Of a stretch of 64,000 nt of DNA, positions 8,945 to 17,195 are shown piece by piece. The stretch lies in NCBI GenBank assembly GCA_016703535.1, contig JADJBV010000002.1, forward strand, positions 1,612,001-1,676,000. Direction: 5' to 3'. The notes under the pieces were generated by a model that was given only the letters and a program-made list of their open reading frames with translations, searched no databases and was not told the DNA's origin. This DNA comes from Deltaproteobacteria bacterium. GTDB taxonomy: Bacteria > Myxococcota > Kuafuiibacteriia > Kuafuiibacteriales > Kuafuiibacteriaceae. The translations under genes were made by a program, and so were the position numbers. Position 1 is the first letter of the stretch. Each line of letters starts with the position of its first letter.

Positions 8945-10408
8945 ATGTATGGACTCGAGTTTACGCTGAATGGCGCCCGAACTTCCCCCGAAGGCTTCGG
9001 ACCCACCACGACCCTCCTCCAATACCTCCGCGCCACCGGCCGCACCGGCACCAAAGAGGGCTGCGCCGAGGGGGACTGCGGCGCCTGCACCGTCGCCATC
9101 CTTGATCCCGACGCGCCGAAGGGCCCGACCTGGCGGGCGATCAACAGCTGCTTGGTGCTGCTCCCGACGATCCATGGCCGGCAGGTGGTCACCATCGAAG
9201 GGCTGAGTGAACCGAACGGTCCGGTGCACCCCGCGCCCGCGGCCTTGGTCGAGCGTCTGGGATCCCAGTGTGGCTACTGCACCCCCGGCTTCGTCATGTC
9301 CCTCTTCGAGGCCTGTTACCGGACCGATCTCGATCGCCCCGAACGCCTGGACGATCAGCTGGCGGGCAACCTCTGCCGCTGCACCGGCTACCGCCCGATC
9401 CGGGAGGCGGCCCAGGCGGTGGCCGGCCTCCGCCCGAGCGATCGCTTTCGGGCCGCGCTCGAGAAGGCCGAGGCCCAGCGGCGCAGCTGGTCCGGGGAGC
9501 AGGGCGGGCAGCGGTTTTTCCTGCCGACCCGCCTCGAAGAGCTCTGGGCGATCCAGGCCCAATTCCCCGGGATCCGCTTGGTCGCCGGCGCCACCGACCT
9601 TGGCCTGGAGATCACCAAACGTTTCGCCGAGCCGCCGCTTTTGTGTGGCCTGGAGGGCCTGAGCGAACTGCGCGGGTGCCGGGCGCAGGCCGGGCACCAC
9701 CACCTGGGCGCCATGACCTTGTTGGCGGATCTCGAGGACTACGCCGAACTCCACCTGCCGCCGCTCCACCGAATGTTGCGCTTCTTCGCGGCTCGGCCGA
9801 TCAAGAACCGGGGCACTTTGGGCGGCAACTTGGTCACCGCCTCCCCGATCGGAGATCTGGCGCCGGTGTTGTTGGCCCTCGGGGCCGAGGTGGTGTTGAC
9901 CGGCCGCGCCGGCTCCCGTCGCCTGCCCCTCAGCGACTTCTTCTTGGGCTACCGAAAGACCGCCCTCGGCCCGGGTGAACTCCTGAGTGAGGTGATCGTG
10001 CCCGCCTTGGAGCCGGGGATCCGGGCCGCCGCGTACAAGGTCAGCAAACGACAAGAGCTGGACATCAGCACCGTGTCGGCCAGTTTTTGGCTGCGCCTCG
10101 ATCCGACCGGGCGCGTCGAGGACCTGCGTTTGGCCTACGGCGGGATGGCCGCCACGCCGTGCCGGGCCCCCCGCACCGAAGCGGCGTTGCGGGGTCAACC
10201 ATATACTGAAGAGAACGTTCGCCGGGCCGCCGCCGAGCTGGAGCGGGACTTTCAGCCCCTCTCGGATCACCGGGGCTCCGCTTGGTATCGCCGGGTGGTG
10301 GCCCAAAACCTGTTGCTCGGGTTTTGGTTGGAGACCGAGCAGCAGCCGCTCCCCCAGTTGCCGACTCGCCCGATCGGCACGGTCACGCCCCCGGAGGCCC
10401 GCCGATGA
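8945..10408 (+). CDS. xdhA: Xanthine dehydrogenase small subunit (2Fe-2S and FAD domains)
   Basis: This 487-residue electron-transfer subunit takes electrons from the molybdenum subunit to NAD+ in purine catabolism. The N-terminal plant-type 2Fe-2S domain shows Cys40, Cys45, Cys48 and Cys69. The second cluster domain shows QCGYC (Cys109, Cys112) and LCRC (Cys144, Cys146). The FAD-binding domain follows from about residue 170, with RPIKNRGTLGGNLVTASPIG as the FAD site. ATG 8945 was chosen because the upstream part of the open frame is unlike the family and the iron-sulphur domain begins at once. The stop overlaps the xdhB start as ATGA. The xdhC insertion factor is not in the window. Confidence 0.95.
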   Translation: MYGLEFTLNGARTSPEGFGPTTTLLQYLRATGRTGTKEGCAEGDCGACTVAILDPDAPKGPTWRAINSCLVLLPTIHGRQVVTIEGLSEPNGPVHPAPAALVERLGSQCGYCTPGFVMSLFEACYRTDLDRPERLDDQLAGNLCRCTGYRPIREAAQAVAGLRPSDRFRAALEKAEAQRRSWSGEQGGQRFFLPTRLEELWAIQAQFPGIRLVAGATDLGLEITKRFAEPPLLCGLEGLSELRGCRAQAGHHHLGAMTLLADLEDYAELHLPPLHRMLRFFAARPIKNRGTLGGNLVTASPIGDLAPVLLALGAEVVLTGRAGSRRLPLSDFFLGYRKTALGPGELLSEVIVPALEPGIRAAAYKVSKRQELDISTVSASFWLRLDPTGRVEDLRLAYGGMAATPCRAPRTEAALRGQPYTEENVRRAAAELERDFQPLSDHRGSAWYRRVVAQNLLLGFWLETEQQPLPQLPTRPIGTVTPPEARR

Positions 10409-12744
10409 ACTCTCCTCTGCACCGCCCCGCCTTACACGAAAGTGGTCATCGCCACGCCAACGGTGAGGCCCTTTACGTCGACGATCTGCCGCCGCCTCGG
10501 GGGATGTTGCACGGCTTGGTCTACGTCTCCCCGGTGGCCCACGGCAAGATCCTACGCCTGGACGTCAGCGCGGCCCGGGCCCTGCCGGGGGTCCACGCGG
10601 TTTTGACCGCCGCCGACATCCCGGGGCACAACGACATCGCGCCGGTCGGCAAGGACGAGCCGCTGCTCGCCACCGACACCGTGCACTGCGTCGGGCAACA
10701 CGTGGCCTTGATCGTGGCCGAGTCCTTGGCCCAGGCCCGCCGGGCCCAGGCGGCGATCGTCGCCGAATATCAGCCTTTGCCGGCGATCCTGAGCCTGAAG
10801 GAGGCGATGGCCGCCGGGTCCTACTTGACCCAACCCCACCTGATCCGCCGCGGCGATGTGCAAGTTGCCTTGCAATCTTCGGCCTTGGTCCTCGAAGGGG
10901 AGGTGGAGACCGGCGCCCAAGACCACTTCTACCTGGAGACCCAGGTGGCGCTGGTGGTGCCCGAAGAAGAGGGTGGTTATCGGGTCTGGTCCTCGACCCA
11001 ACACCCGTCGGAGGTCCAGGCCAAGGTCGCCGAGATCATGGGGCTGGCCCGGCACCAAGTGGTGGTCGAGACCCCCCGGATGGGCGGCGGCTTCGGTGGC
11101 AAAGAGACCCAAGGGGCCCACTTCGCGGCCCTGGCGGCCTTGGGGGCGGGCGCCACTCGTCGACCGGTCAAGGTTTGGCTCAACCGCGATCAGGACATGA
11201 CCCAGACGGGCAAGCGCCACCCGTTCCATTCAAAATATCGGTGTGGCTTCGATCGGGACGGGAAGATCACCGGCCTTTGGGTGGAGACCCACTCGGACGG
11301 TGGCTGGAGCCTGGATCTCTCCCGGGCGATCTTGGATCGTTGCCTCTTTCACTTGGACAACGCCTACTACCTGCCCAACCTGCACTTCAGCGGGCGGGTC
11401 TGTCGGACCCACCAGCCCTCCAACACGGCGTTTCGCGGGTTTGGTGGGCCTCAAGGGGTGGCGGTCATCGAGGTGATCTTGGAGCGGGCCGCTTTGGCCT
11501 TGGGCCTGGACTCGGCCGAGATCCGGGCCCGGAACTACTACGGCCCGGCGCCCCGGGATCGCACGCCGTACGATCAAGAGGTCAAGGACTGCCGCCTGGA
11601 CCGGATCCATCGGGAGTTGTTGCTCAGCGCCGACTACCAAAATCGACTCGCCGAGGTGGCGGCTTACAACCAAACTTCCCGGTACCAAAAACGGGGTTTG
11701 GCGTTTCAGCCGGTGAAGTTTGGGATCTCTTTTACCCACAGCATGCTCAACCAAGCGGGGGCGCTGGTGTTGATCTACGCCGACGGTTCGGTCCAGGTGA
11801 ACCACGGCGGCACCGAGATGGGGCAGGGGCTCCAGACCAAGATCCGCGCCATCGCGGCCCACGAGCTGGGACTTTTGGTGGAGCAGGTGCGGGTGATGAC
11901 AACCGCCACCGACAAGGTGCCCAACACCTCGGCCACCGCGGCCTCTTCCGGGGCCGACCTCAACGGCGCCGCCGTCAAGTTGGCCTGCGAGACCCTGCGT
12001 GAACGTTTGTCGCCGGTGGCCCGGAGCCTGCTTGGGATCGGCGAGGCCGAGGACCTCTCCTATCAGGGAGGGACCGTTCGCGGAGGGGGCCGCAGCGTCT
12101 CCTTCGGGGAGTTGGCCGCCGTCGCCTACGCTCGGCAGATCTCGCTGTCGGCGACGGGATATTACCGGACCCCCGACATCCGCTACGATCCCGCGATCGG
12201 CCGCGGCAAACCGTTCCACTACTTCGCTTACGGCGCGGCGGTGGTGGAGGTGGAGGTCAGCGGCCTGACCGGGGAACACAAGGTGCGGCGGGTCGACATC
12301 CTGCACGACGTGGGCGACTCTTTGGTGCCGACCATCGACGTGGGGCAGATCGAGGGCGGTTTTATCCAGGGACTGGGGTGGTTGACGACCGAAGAGCTGG
12401 TGGTCGACGCCCAGGGGCGCCTGCTGACCCACTCCCCCGACACCTACAAGATCCCGACCGCGGGCGATGCGCCGCGGGACTTTCGGGTCGCCCTGCTCAC
12501 CGGCGCACCCCAGGCCGACGTGGTCCACGGGAGCAAGGCGGTCGGGGAGCCACCGCTGATGTTGGCCATCGGGGTGGTGTCGGCGTTGCGGCGGGCGATC
12601 GACGCTTTTCGGCCCGGGGCCGAGGTGACGCTGGCGATCCCGTGTACGCCCGAGTCGGTGCTCAGGGCCATAACGAGCCTCGAAACCCACGAATCAGGCG
12701 GAAACACCCGGGCGATTGCCGGTTCGGCAGGGATCGTGATCTGA
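10405..12744 (+). CDS. xdhB: Xanthine dehydrogenase molybdenum-binding subunit
   Basis: This 779-residue catalytic subunit hydroxylates xanthine or hypoxanthine at the molybdopterin centre and pairs with XdhA. Family motifs seen are RMGGGFGGKE and FRGFGGPQG for pterin contacts, GTEMGQGLQTK, and SKAVGEPPLML containing the catalytic Glu near the C-terminus. The N-terminal a/b-hammerhead is clear from about residue 15. Translation is coupled to xdhA through ATGA. Length matches bacterial XdhB. Aldehyde oxidases share this fold, but separate A and B subunits of these lengths favour xanthine dehydrogenase. The enzyme needs molybdenum cofactor, and moaC is also in this window at 33478, though not linked. 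Confidence 0.94.
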   Translation: MNSPLHRPALHESGHRHANGEALYVDDLPPPRGMLHGLVYVSPVAHGKILRLDVSAARALPGVHAVLTAADIPGHNDIAPVGKDEPLLATDTVHCVGQHVALIVAESLAQARRAQAAIVAEYQPLPAILSLKEAMAAGSYLTQPHLIRRGDVQVALQSSALVLEGEVETGAQDHFYLETQVALVVPEEEGGYRVWSSTQHPSEVQAKVAEIMGLARHQVVVETPRMGGGFGGKETQGAHFAALAALGAGATRRPVKVWLNRDQDMTQTGKRHPFHSKYRCGFDRDGKITGLWVETHSDGGWSLDLSRAILDRCLFHLDNAYYLPNLHFSGRVCRTHQPSNTAFRGFGGPQGVAVIEVILERAALALGLDSAEIRARNYYGPAPRDRTPYDQEVKDCRLDRIHRELLLSADYQNRLAEVAAYNQTSRYQKRGLAFQPVKFGISFTHSMLNQAGALVLIYADGSVQVNHGGTEMGQGLQTKIRAIAAHELGLLVEQVRVMTTATDKVPNTSATAASSGADLNGAAVKLACETLRERLSPVARSLLGIGEAEDLSYQGGTVRGGGRSVSFGELAAVAYARQISLSATGYYRTPDIRYDPAIGRGKPFHYFAYGAAVVEVEVSGLTGEHKVRRVDILHDVGDSLVPTIDVGQIEGGFIQGLGWLTTEELVVDAQGRLLTHSPDTYKIPTAGDAPRDFRVALLTGAPQADVVHGSKAVGEPPLMLAIGVVSALRRAIDAFRPGAEVTLAIPCTPESVLRAITSLETHESGGNTRAIAGSAGIVI

Positions 12745-12758
12745 CCGCCGATTCGGGC

Positions 12759-12775
12759 TAGGCTCCCAGAGCCTA
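12759..12775 (+). promoter_or_regulatory. Perfect 7-bp stem-loop ending on the start codon of the MshEN gene
   Basis: TAGGCTC, spacer CCA, then GAGCCTA forms a perfect inverted repeat in the 30-base gap after xdhB. Its last base is the A of the next ATG, so in RNA the stem would cover the initiation site; no separate Shine-Dalgarno sequence is visible. It could limit translation, serve as a DNA operator, or help end the xdh transcript (no U-run follows). Confidence 0.4.
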
Positions 12776-15009
12776 TGGTCTCCAGTGGACAGCAGCCCCT
12801 CGGGCAGCTGTTGGTCGAGATGGGATTCATCGACCAAACGCAGCTGAAGTCGGCGCTGGAGGCCCAAGGCCGCAGCGGCAAACGACTCGGCAAGATCTTG
12901 ATCGACGCTGGCGTGATCTCCGAGGACCGGTTGGTCCACGCCTTGTCGCGGCAGCTGGGGATCGAAGCGTGTGATCCGATCATGACCCCGGTCCACGAGC
13001 GGGTCTTGGCCCTGGTGCCGCCGGAGATGGCCTTTCGGCACAAGGTGCTCCCGATCGCCCGACAACGAGAGGACTCGGGCGAGTGCCTCTACGTGGCCAC
13101 CTCGGATCCGCTGGACAAGCGGGCCCTGCAGGCGATCCGCACGGTGATCCCACCGACCACTCGGGTGCGTTGGATGTTGGCCGGTGAGACCGAGATGGAG
13201 CTCGCCTTGGCGCGGCACTATCGGCCGGGCACACCTTCGGATCGGGGGGCGACGTCTCGGGAGACCATCCGAGGAGCGCCGGTGCCCAGCGGCATCCCGG
13301 TGCTGCAAGGCAAACCGTTGGCCGCGCCCCGAGGTTCGGCGCCGGTCGCCCCCGCGACCTCGGGCCCGCCCAACGCTGGCGCCAACGTCGCGGGGTTGCA
13401 TGCCCACTCCAGCACCGGCGACATCTTCAACGCCCTCGAACAAGCGGTCTTGCGCTCCGGCGAGGCCCCGCGGCAAAGGCCGATGGCCGCCCCCAGCATG
13501 CCGCCGGCGATCCTCAAATCGACCGGTGATCTGGCCATCGCCGATCCTTCCCGTTGGACCGGCGGTGATCTTTCGCCGCCGGAGCCACCCCACGAGTTGG
13601 AGCCCATCCGTTTGGGCACCAAGGATCTGGCGCCCGAGGCCCCTGGCAGCTTCGATCTGCCCCTCGACCTCACCTCGGAGGATATGGAGCCGCCGCCGCC
13701 GATGGAGTTGACGCCCGTCGCCGCGGTGCCCGATCCGCTGGCGTTCTTTGATGGATCCGAAGCTTCTCCCGAGTCCCTCACCTTTGCCGACGAGCTGTTG
13801 CCGCCAGCGCGCAACGTCCAGAGTCAGGAGCCGATCCTGGCCGACGAAGAGGTGGTGGATGGTGAGCCCCTGGGCGAGTCCGCCGATCTGCCGCTCTTGA
13901 CCCCGGCGCCGATGCCGGCCGCACGAGGCTGGTCGCCGCCGCCGATGTTGACCGCACCCCCTCAGCCCGAGCCCCACCGAGAGTCGCCGCCGCTCAGCAA
14001 AAGTGCGCCGGCGTATCCGTCGCCTGGGCCCGCCACCACCCCGGAGCGATCCTCCAGTGCCCCCTTCGTCGCGGCGCCCCCTCCAACTTCGAGCAGCTCC
14101 CCCTCCACCGGCTCCTTGCCGGCCTTCGGTCTTTCGGCGGGCTCGAGTTGGGGAGACCTCCTCGACGATCCCAACCCTCACAGCAGCTCGGCGCCGGTCG
14201 CGGCGAACCCACCGCCGTTCGTCGACGATCCAGAGGTGGCCGCGATCGAAGAGTTGCCCTCGTCGGCGGGGCCCGAGACCGATCGGGAACTCGAGGCCTT
14301 GGCCCAAGCACCTTTCCTCGAAGATCCCGTGCGGCTCCTCGATCCGCTGCCCGAGGTTTCGGCCGCCGACGTCGAGGCCTTGGACTCCGAACCGAGCGCA
14401 CCGCCGTTCCAACCCGAGGCCGGCGAATACGGCGATGGGGCCGGCGAGTTCCTGCATCGACCGATCGATCTGCCCGAACGGTCGGCCCTCCTCGACACCG
14501 GGGAAGAGGTCCCAGCCGAACCGGCCGCGCCCCTTCAACTGGCCGACGCGGACGGGGCCTCGATGCGGCTGACTCCCGTGGCAGACTTCCTGAGGATGGC
14601 GGAGGTCGCGGGTGTGTCCGGCCTGCCGACCACCATCCCGGAGTCCGCCCCCCTCGAGGAGAGCGTGGAGTTTGGGGGTCCGGCCGAGGGCCCTGAGGCC
14701 AGCGGAGATCTTTCGGCCCTCGGGCCGCCCGAAGATCTGCCCGATGCTTCGGAGGACGTGGAGATCGCCGAAGATCCGGAGCTGCAGGGCACCGACGAAG
14801 TGACGATGCGGCCACCCACCACCGCCGATCTTTTGGTGGGGCCTGCGAAGTCGACGGTCGCTCGGGATCTCCTGTTGCGGTTTATCGCCGACGAAGATCA
14901 GACGCAGGAGACTCAACGATACGTGTTGCGCCTCTTGGCCTCGGTGCTCTTGGCCGAAGGCCTGCTCGATGACGATCGCCTGAACGACGCCTTGGAGCGA
15001 CTCCGCTGA
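12775..15009 (+). CDS. MshEN-domain protein, probable c-di-GMP receptor, long disordered linker
   Basis: In this 744-residue protein, residues 8-31 (PLGQLLVEMGFIDQ to Q31) and 37-60 (RLGKILIDAGVISEDRL to Q60) are two 24-residue motifs separated by exactly five residues. That is the architecture of the MshEN/T2SSE_N domain known to bind cyclic di-GMP; the first motif has Pro in place of Arg. No Walker-box ATPase follows, unlike GspE, PilB and MshE. Residues about 150-690 are a Pro/Ala/acidic low-complexity linker. The last 25 residues (LLASVLLAEGLLDDDRL onward) align position by position with the same motif in degenerate form. Signal sensing through c-di-GMP is an inference from the motif. Confidence 0.85.
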   Translation: MVSSGQQPLGQLLVEMGFIDQTQLKSALEAQGRSGKRLGKILIDAGVISEDRLVHALSRQLGIEACDPIMTPVHERVLALVPPEMAFRHKVLPIARQREDSGECLYVATSDPLDKRALQAIRTVIPPTTRVRWMLAGETEMELALARHYRPGTPSDRGATSRETIRGAPVPSGIPVLQGKPLAAPRGSAPVAPATSGPPNAGANVAGLHAHSSTGDIFNALEQAVLRSGEAPRQRPMAAPSMPPAILKSTGDLAIADPSRWTGGDLSPPEPPHELEPIRLGTKDLAPEAPGSFDLPLDLTSEDMEPPPPMELTPVAAVPDPLAFFDGSEASPESLTFADELLPPARNVQSQEPILADEEVVDGEPLGESADLPLLTPAPMPAARGWSPPPMLTAPPQPEPHRESPPLSKSAPAYPSPGPATTPERSSSAPFVAAPPPTSSSSPSTGSLPAFGLSAGSSWGDLLDDPNPHSSSAPVAANPPPFVDDPEVAAIEELPSSAGPETDRELEALAQAPFLEDPVRLLDPLPEVSAADVEALDSEPSAPPFQPEAGEYGDGAGEFLHRPIDLPERSALLDTGEEVPAEPAAPLQLADADGASMRLTPVADFLRMAEVAGVSGLPTTIPESAPLEESVEFGGPAEGPEASGDLSALGPPEDLPDASEDVEIAEDPELQGTDEVTMRPPTTADLLVGPAKSTVARDLLLRFIADEDQTQETQRYVLRLLASVLLAEGLLDDDRLNDALERLR

Positions 15010-15060
15010 GCTCGCATGGGGCCCCGGGTCGCTATGGAACGGCGGCTTTTGGGCTCGATC

Positions 15061-15915
15061 TCAAGGGGCGACGAAGAGGGTGCGGCTGATGCCGACCTGG
15101 CGATAACCGAGGGACTCATAAAGCGCTCGGGCCGGATCGTTGTCTTCGTTGACCAACAAGAAGGCCCGCCCACACTGGGAGAGGACCCAACGGGTGATCG
15201 TCGCGGTGCCCGCTTTGCCCAGGCCCCGGCGACGGACTTCGGGCAGGGTGTAGATGCCTTCGATCTGCCCGCCCACCGACGACAGGGCCGAGACGTTGGC
15301 CTTGAAGTCCAGGTGACCGGCGAGGTCTCGATGGAGGAAGTCTCGGCCCCGGCGGACCCGCTCCAAGATCCTCATGCGAAACAGGTGCGGGTTGCGGCCC
15401 TCGGGATCGTCTCGGGCCTCTTCTCTCGCCATCGCGGCCGAGGCGTGCACCACCTCGTCCAGGTCGTTTTCGGTGGCGCGCTCGAGGCTCAAGGCCGAGT
15501 CGGAGCGGAGGTCCCCGGCCTGGATGGCGAAGGCCAGTTGATCCCGGACCAGGCGCGCTCGGGCACCGCGGCGCTCCAGGCCACTCCAGATCGTCTCGAC
15601 CAAGTTGCGTTCGCCGACGATCACCCGGACCACGTCCGGTTGCCGTTGGCCGAAGGCGATCACCTCGTCGATGCCCACCTGGGTGTTGACCGCCGGCACC
15701 AAGATGCCGCTGTCCGAGAGGTAGAGCAGGCCCAAAAGTTGGGTACCGTCCATCTCACCAAGCAACCAACCCCGAGGGACTCGCGGCGAGTCCGAGAGGC
15801 CACCGTCATGGATCCAACCCGCGATGAAGGTGCAGCGATCAGGATCCCGTTCGGCCAAGGCGAAGGCCGCCGCCGCGTCCCGTTGGCTCAGACGGACCAG
15901 GCTGGTGCGCGTCAC
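15061..15915 (-). CDS. GNAT-family N-acetyltransferase, two-domain
   Basis: This 284-residue cytoplasmic protein has a C-terminal GNAT fold. It shows a beta-4 strand GQIEGIYTLPEVRRRGLGKA, giving the R/Q-x-x-G-x-G/A acetyl-CoA loop, and the later NEDNDPARALYESLGY typical of motif B. The N-terminal 140 residues form a second, less conserved domain of the kind seen in two-domain GNAT proteins. The substrate is unknown. It is convergent with the MshEN gene (51-base gap) and divergent from the lytic transglycosylase (54-base gap). Confidence 0.85.
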   Translation of the reverse strand: MTRTSLVRLSQRDAAAAFALAERDPDRCTFIAGWIHDGGLSDSPRVPRGWLLGEMDGTQLLGLLYLSDSGILVPAVNTQVGIDEVIAFGQRQPDVVRVIVGERNLVETIWSGLERRGARARLVRDQLAFAIQAGDLRSDSALSLERATENDLDEVVHASAAMAREEARDDPEGRNPHLFRMRILERVRRGRDFLHRDLAGHLDFKANVSALSSVGGQIEGIYTLPEVRRRGLGKAGTATITRWVLSQCGRAFLLVNEDNDPARALYESLGYRQVGISRTLFVAP

Positions 15916-15969
15916 GCGCCGACGAGTCTACGCAACTTTGGCGGTTTGGCGCCGAAAACCAGATCGGCG

Positions 15970-16599
15970 ATGAAGCCCGCGGTTTACCTAGTGCTGCTTA
16001 TCGGGGTTGTCCCGAGGGTGGCCTTCGCCTCGGACATCGGCGAGGCCCTCCAGTTTGCCCAGGAGATCATGGGCGACGAGATCATCGCCGGCTACGAAGA
16101 CTTCGTCGACTACGACAAGGACGAGGCCTTGGACATCTTGCTGACCGGTCGGGTCCCGGAAGCCCAAGGAGAAGAGGCGCCCTTCGCCACCTTGGGCAAA
16201 AGCCGCCTCAACTATGGCGCGGTCCGCCCTCACCTGGAGGAGGCCTCCCGCCTGACCGGCCTGCCGGTGGCCTTGATCGACGCGGTGATCCGGACCGAGT
16301 CGGGATATCGACCGGACGCGGTCTCTCGCACCGGGGCCCGGGGCCTGATGCAGCTGATGCCCGGCACCGCCAAAGAGGTCGGCGTCACCGACGCCCACGA
16401 TCCCCGGGACAACATCTTGGGTGGCAGCCGTTACCTGCGAAAGATGTACGACACCTTCGGCTCCTTGAAGTTGGCGATCGCCGCTTACAACGCGGGCCCT
16501 TCGGCCGTGAAAAAACACGGCGGCGTCCCGCCCTTCAAAGAGACCCGTCTCTACGTCGAGACGGTCTTGCGTCGCTACGAGGACTCGGCCCTTCGTTAG
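15970..16599 (+). CDS. Soluble lytic transglycosylase, SLT family
   Basis: This 209-residue exported enzyme cleaves the glycan strand of peptidoglycan to 1,6-anhydro products. Residues 1-20 form a signal peptide ending VAFA. The catalytic Glu110 lies in RTESGYRP, followed by GARGLMQLMPGTA and AYNAGP, the three classical SLT motifs. About 70 acidic residues precede the catalytic domain. The reading frame extends upstream, but ATG 15970 places the signal peptide at the N-terminus. A small lipoprotein gene follows on the same strand after 52 bases. Confidence 0.92.
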   Translation: MKPAVYLVLLIGVVPRVAFASDIGEALQFAQEIMGDEIIAGYEDFVDYDKDEALDILLTGRVPEAQGEEAPFATLGKSRLNYGAVRPHLEEASRLTGLPVALIDAVIRTESGYRPDAVSRTGARGLMQLMPGTAKEVGVTDAHDPRDNILGGSRYLRKMYDTFGSLKLAIAAYNAGPSAVKKHGGVPPFKETRLYVETVLRRYEDSALR

Positions 16600-16651
16600 C
16601 CGCTACGGGCTACGCCTTGCCTCACCGCCCTGCTCCCGGTACAGGCGCTTC

Positions 16652-17173
16652 ATGCGTGGAACCTTGATCTGTTCGGTCACCCTGTTGTCCTTGGCCTGCG
16701 CCAAGAGCGAAGCGCCCAGCGCCCCTCCGCCGGCGCCGACCGCTCCTTCGCCCACCAGCGCTCCGGCTCGGGTCGAAGGCGACACCACGGAGCCGGTCAG
16801 CAAGGACTCGATCTTCACCTTGGTTGGCACCGTCGCCAAGATCGAGATCGAAGAACGCAACTTGGGTGAAGCCGCGGCGGCCAAGAAGTACAGCCTGAGT
16901 GATCCGGCCAAGGTCGCCGCCGCGCTTTCGGCGATCGATCTTCAGCAGATCCCGAACGGCCCGCGACGACGTTGCCCCGACACCCTCGTGCTCCACTTCC
17001 ATGATGCCTCGGGCGCAGCTCGGGGAGGTCTGGGCCTCTGCAACACCACCACCCTCAACGACGCCTCGCCCCTGGAGGGCCCCGAGGCCTTCGCGGGCTC
17101 GATCCGCGGCGGCGTCAAGTTGGCCGACGAGGCCGCGCTCAAGAAGTTGCTGATCGAAGCCCGGGGAGGCTGA
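16652..17173 (+). CDS. Small lipoprotein of unknown function
   Basis: The 173-residue product starts with a short signal sequence, MRGTLICSVTLLSLAC, ending in a lipobox-like SLAC. A Pro/Ala/Ser linker follows (about residues 20-45), then a folded domain of about 120 residues with two further Cys (RRRCPDT and GLCNTT) that could form a disulphide. I do not recognise the domain. Downstream of the lytic transglycosylase, it may be a cell-envelope partner, but there is no direct evidence. Confidence 0.8.
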   Translation: MRGTLICSVTLLSLACAKSEAPSAPPPAPTAPSPTSAPARVEGDTTEPVSKDSIFTLVGTVAKIEIEERNLGEAAAAKKYSLSDPAKVAAALSAIDLQQIPNGPRRRCPDTLVLHFHDASGAARGGLGLCNTTTLNDASPLEGPEAFAGSIRGGVKLADEAALKKLLIEARGG

Positions 17174-17178
17174 GCGAA

Positions 17179-17195
17179 GGGCGCGCTCAGCGCCC
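17179..17195. terminator. GC-rich stem-loop between two converging genes
   Basis: GGGCGC, loop GCTCA, GCGCCC is a perfect six-pair hairpin placed between the lipoprotein stop and the stop of the convergent glycosyltransferase, whose stop codon lies in the loop. No T-run follows on either strand, so it is at best an atypical bidirectional terminator. Confidence 0.3.
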
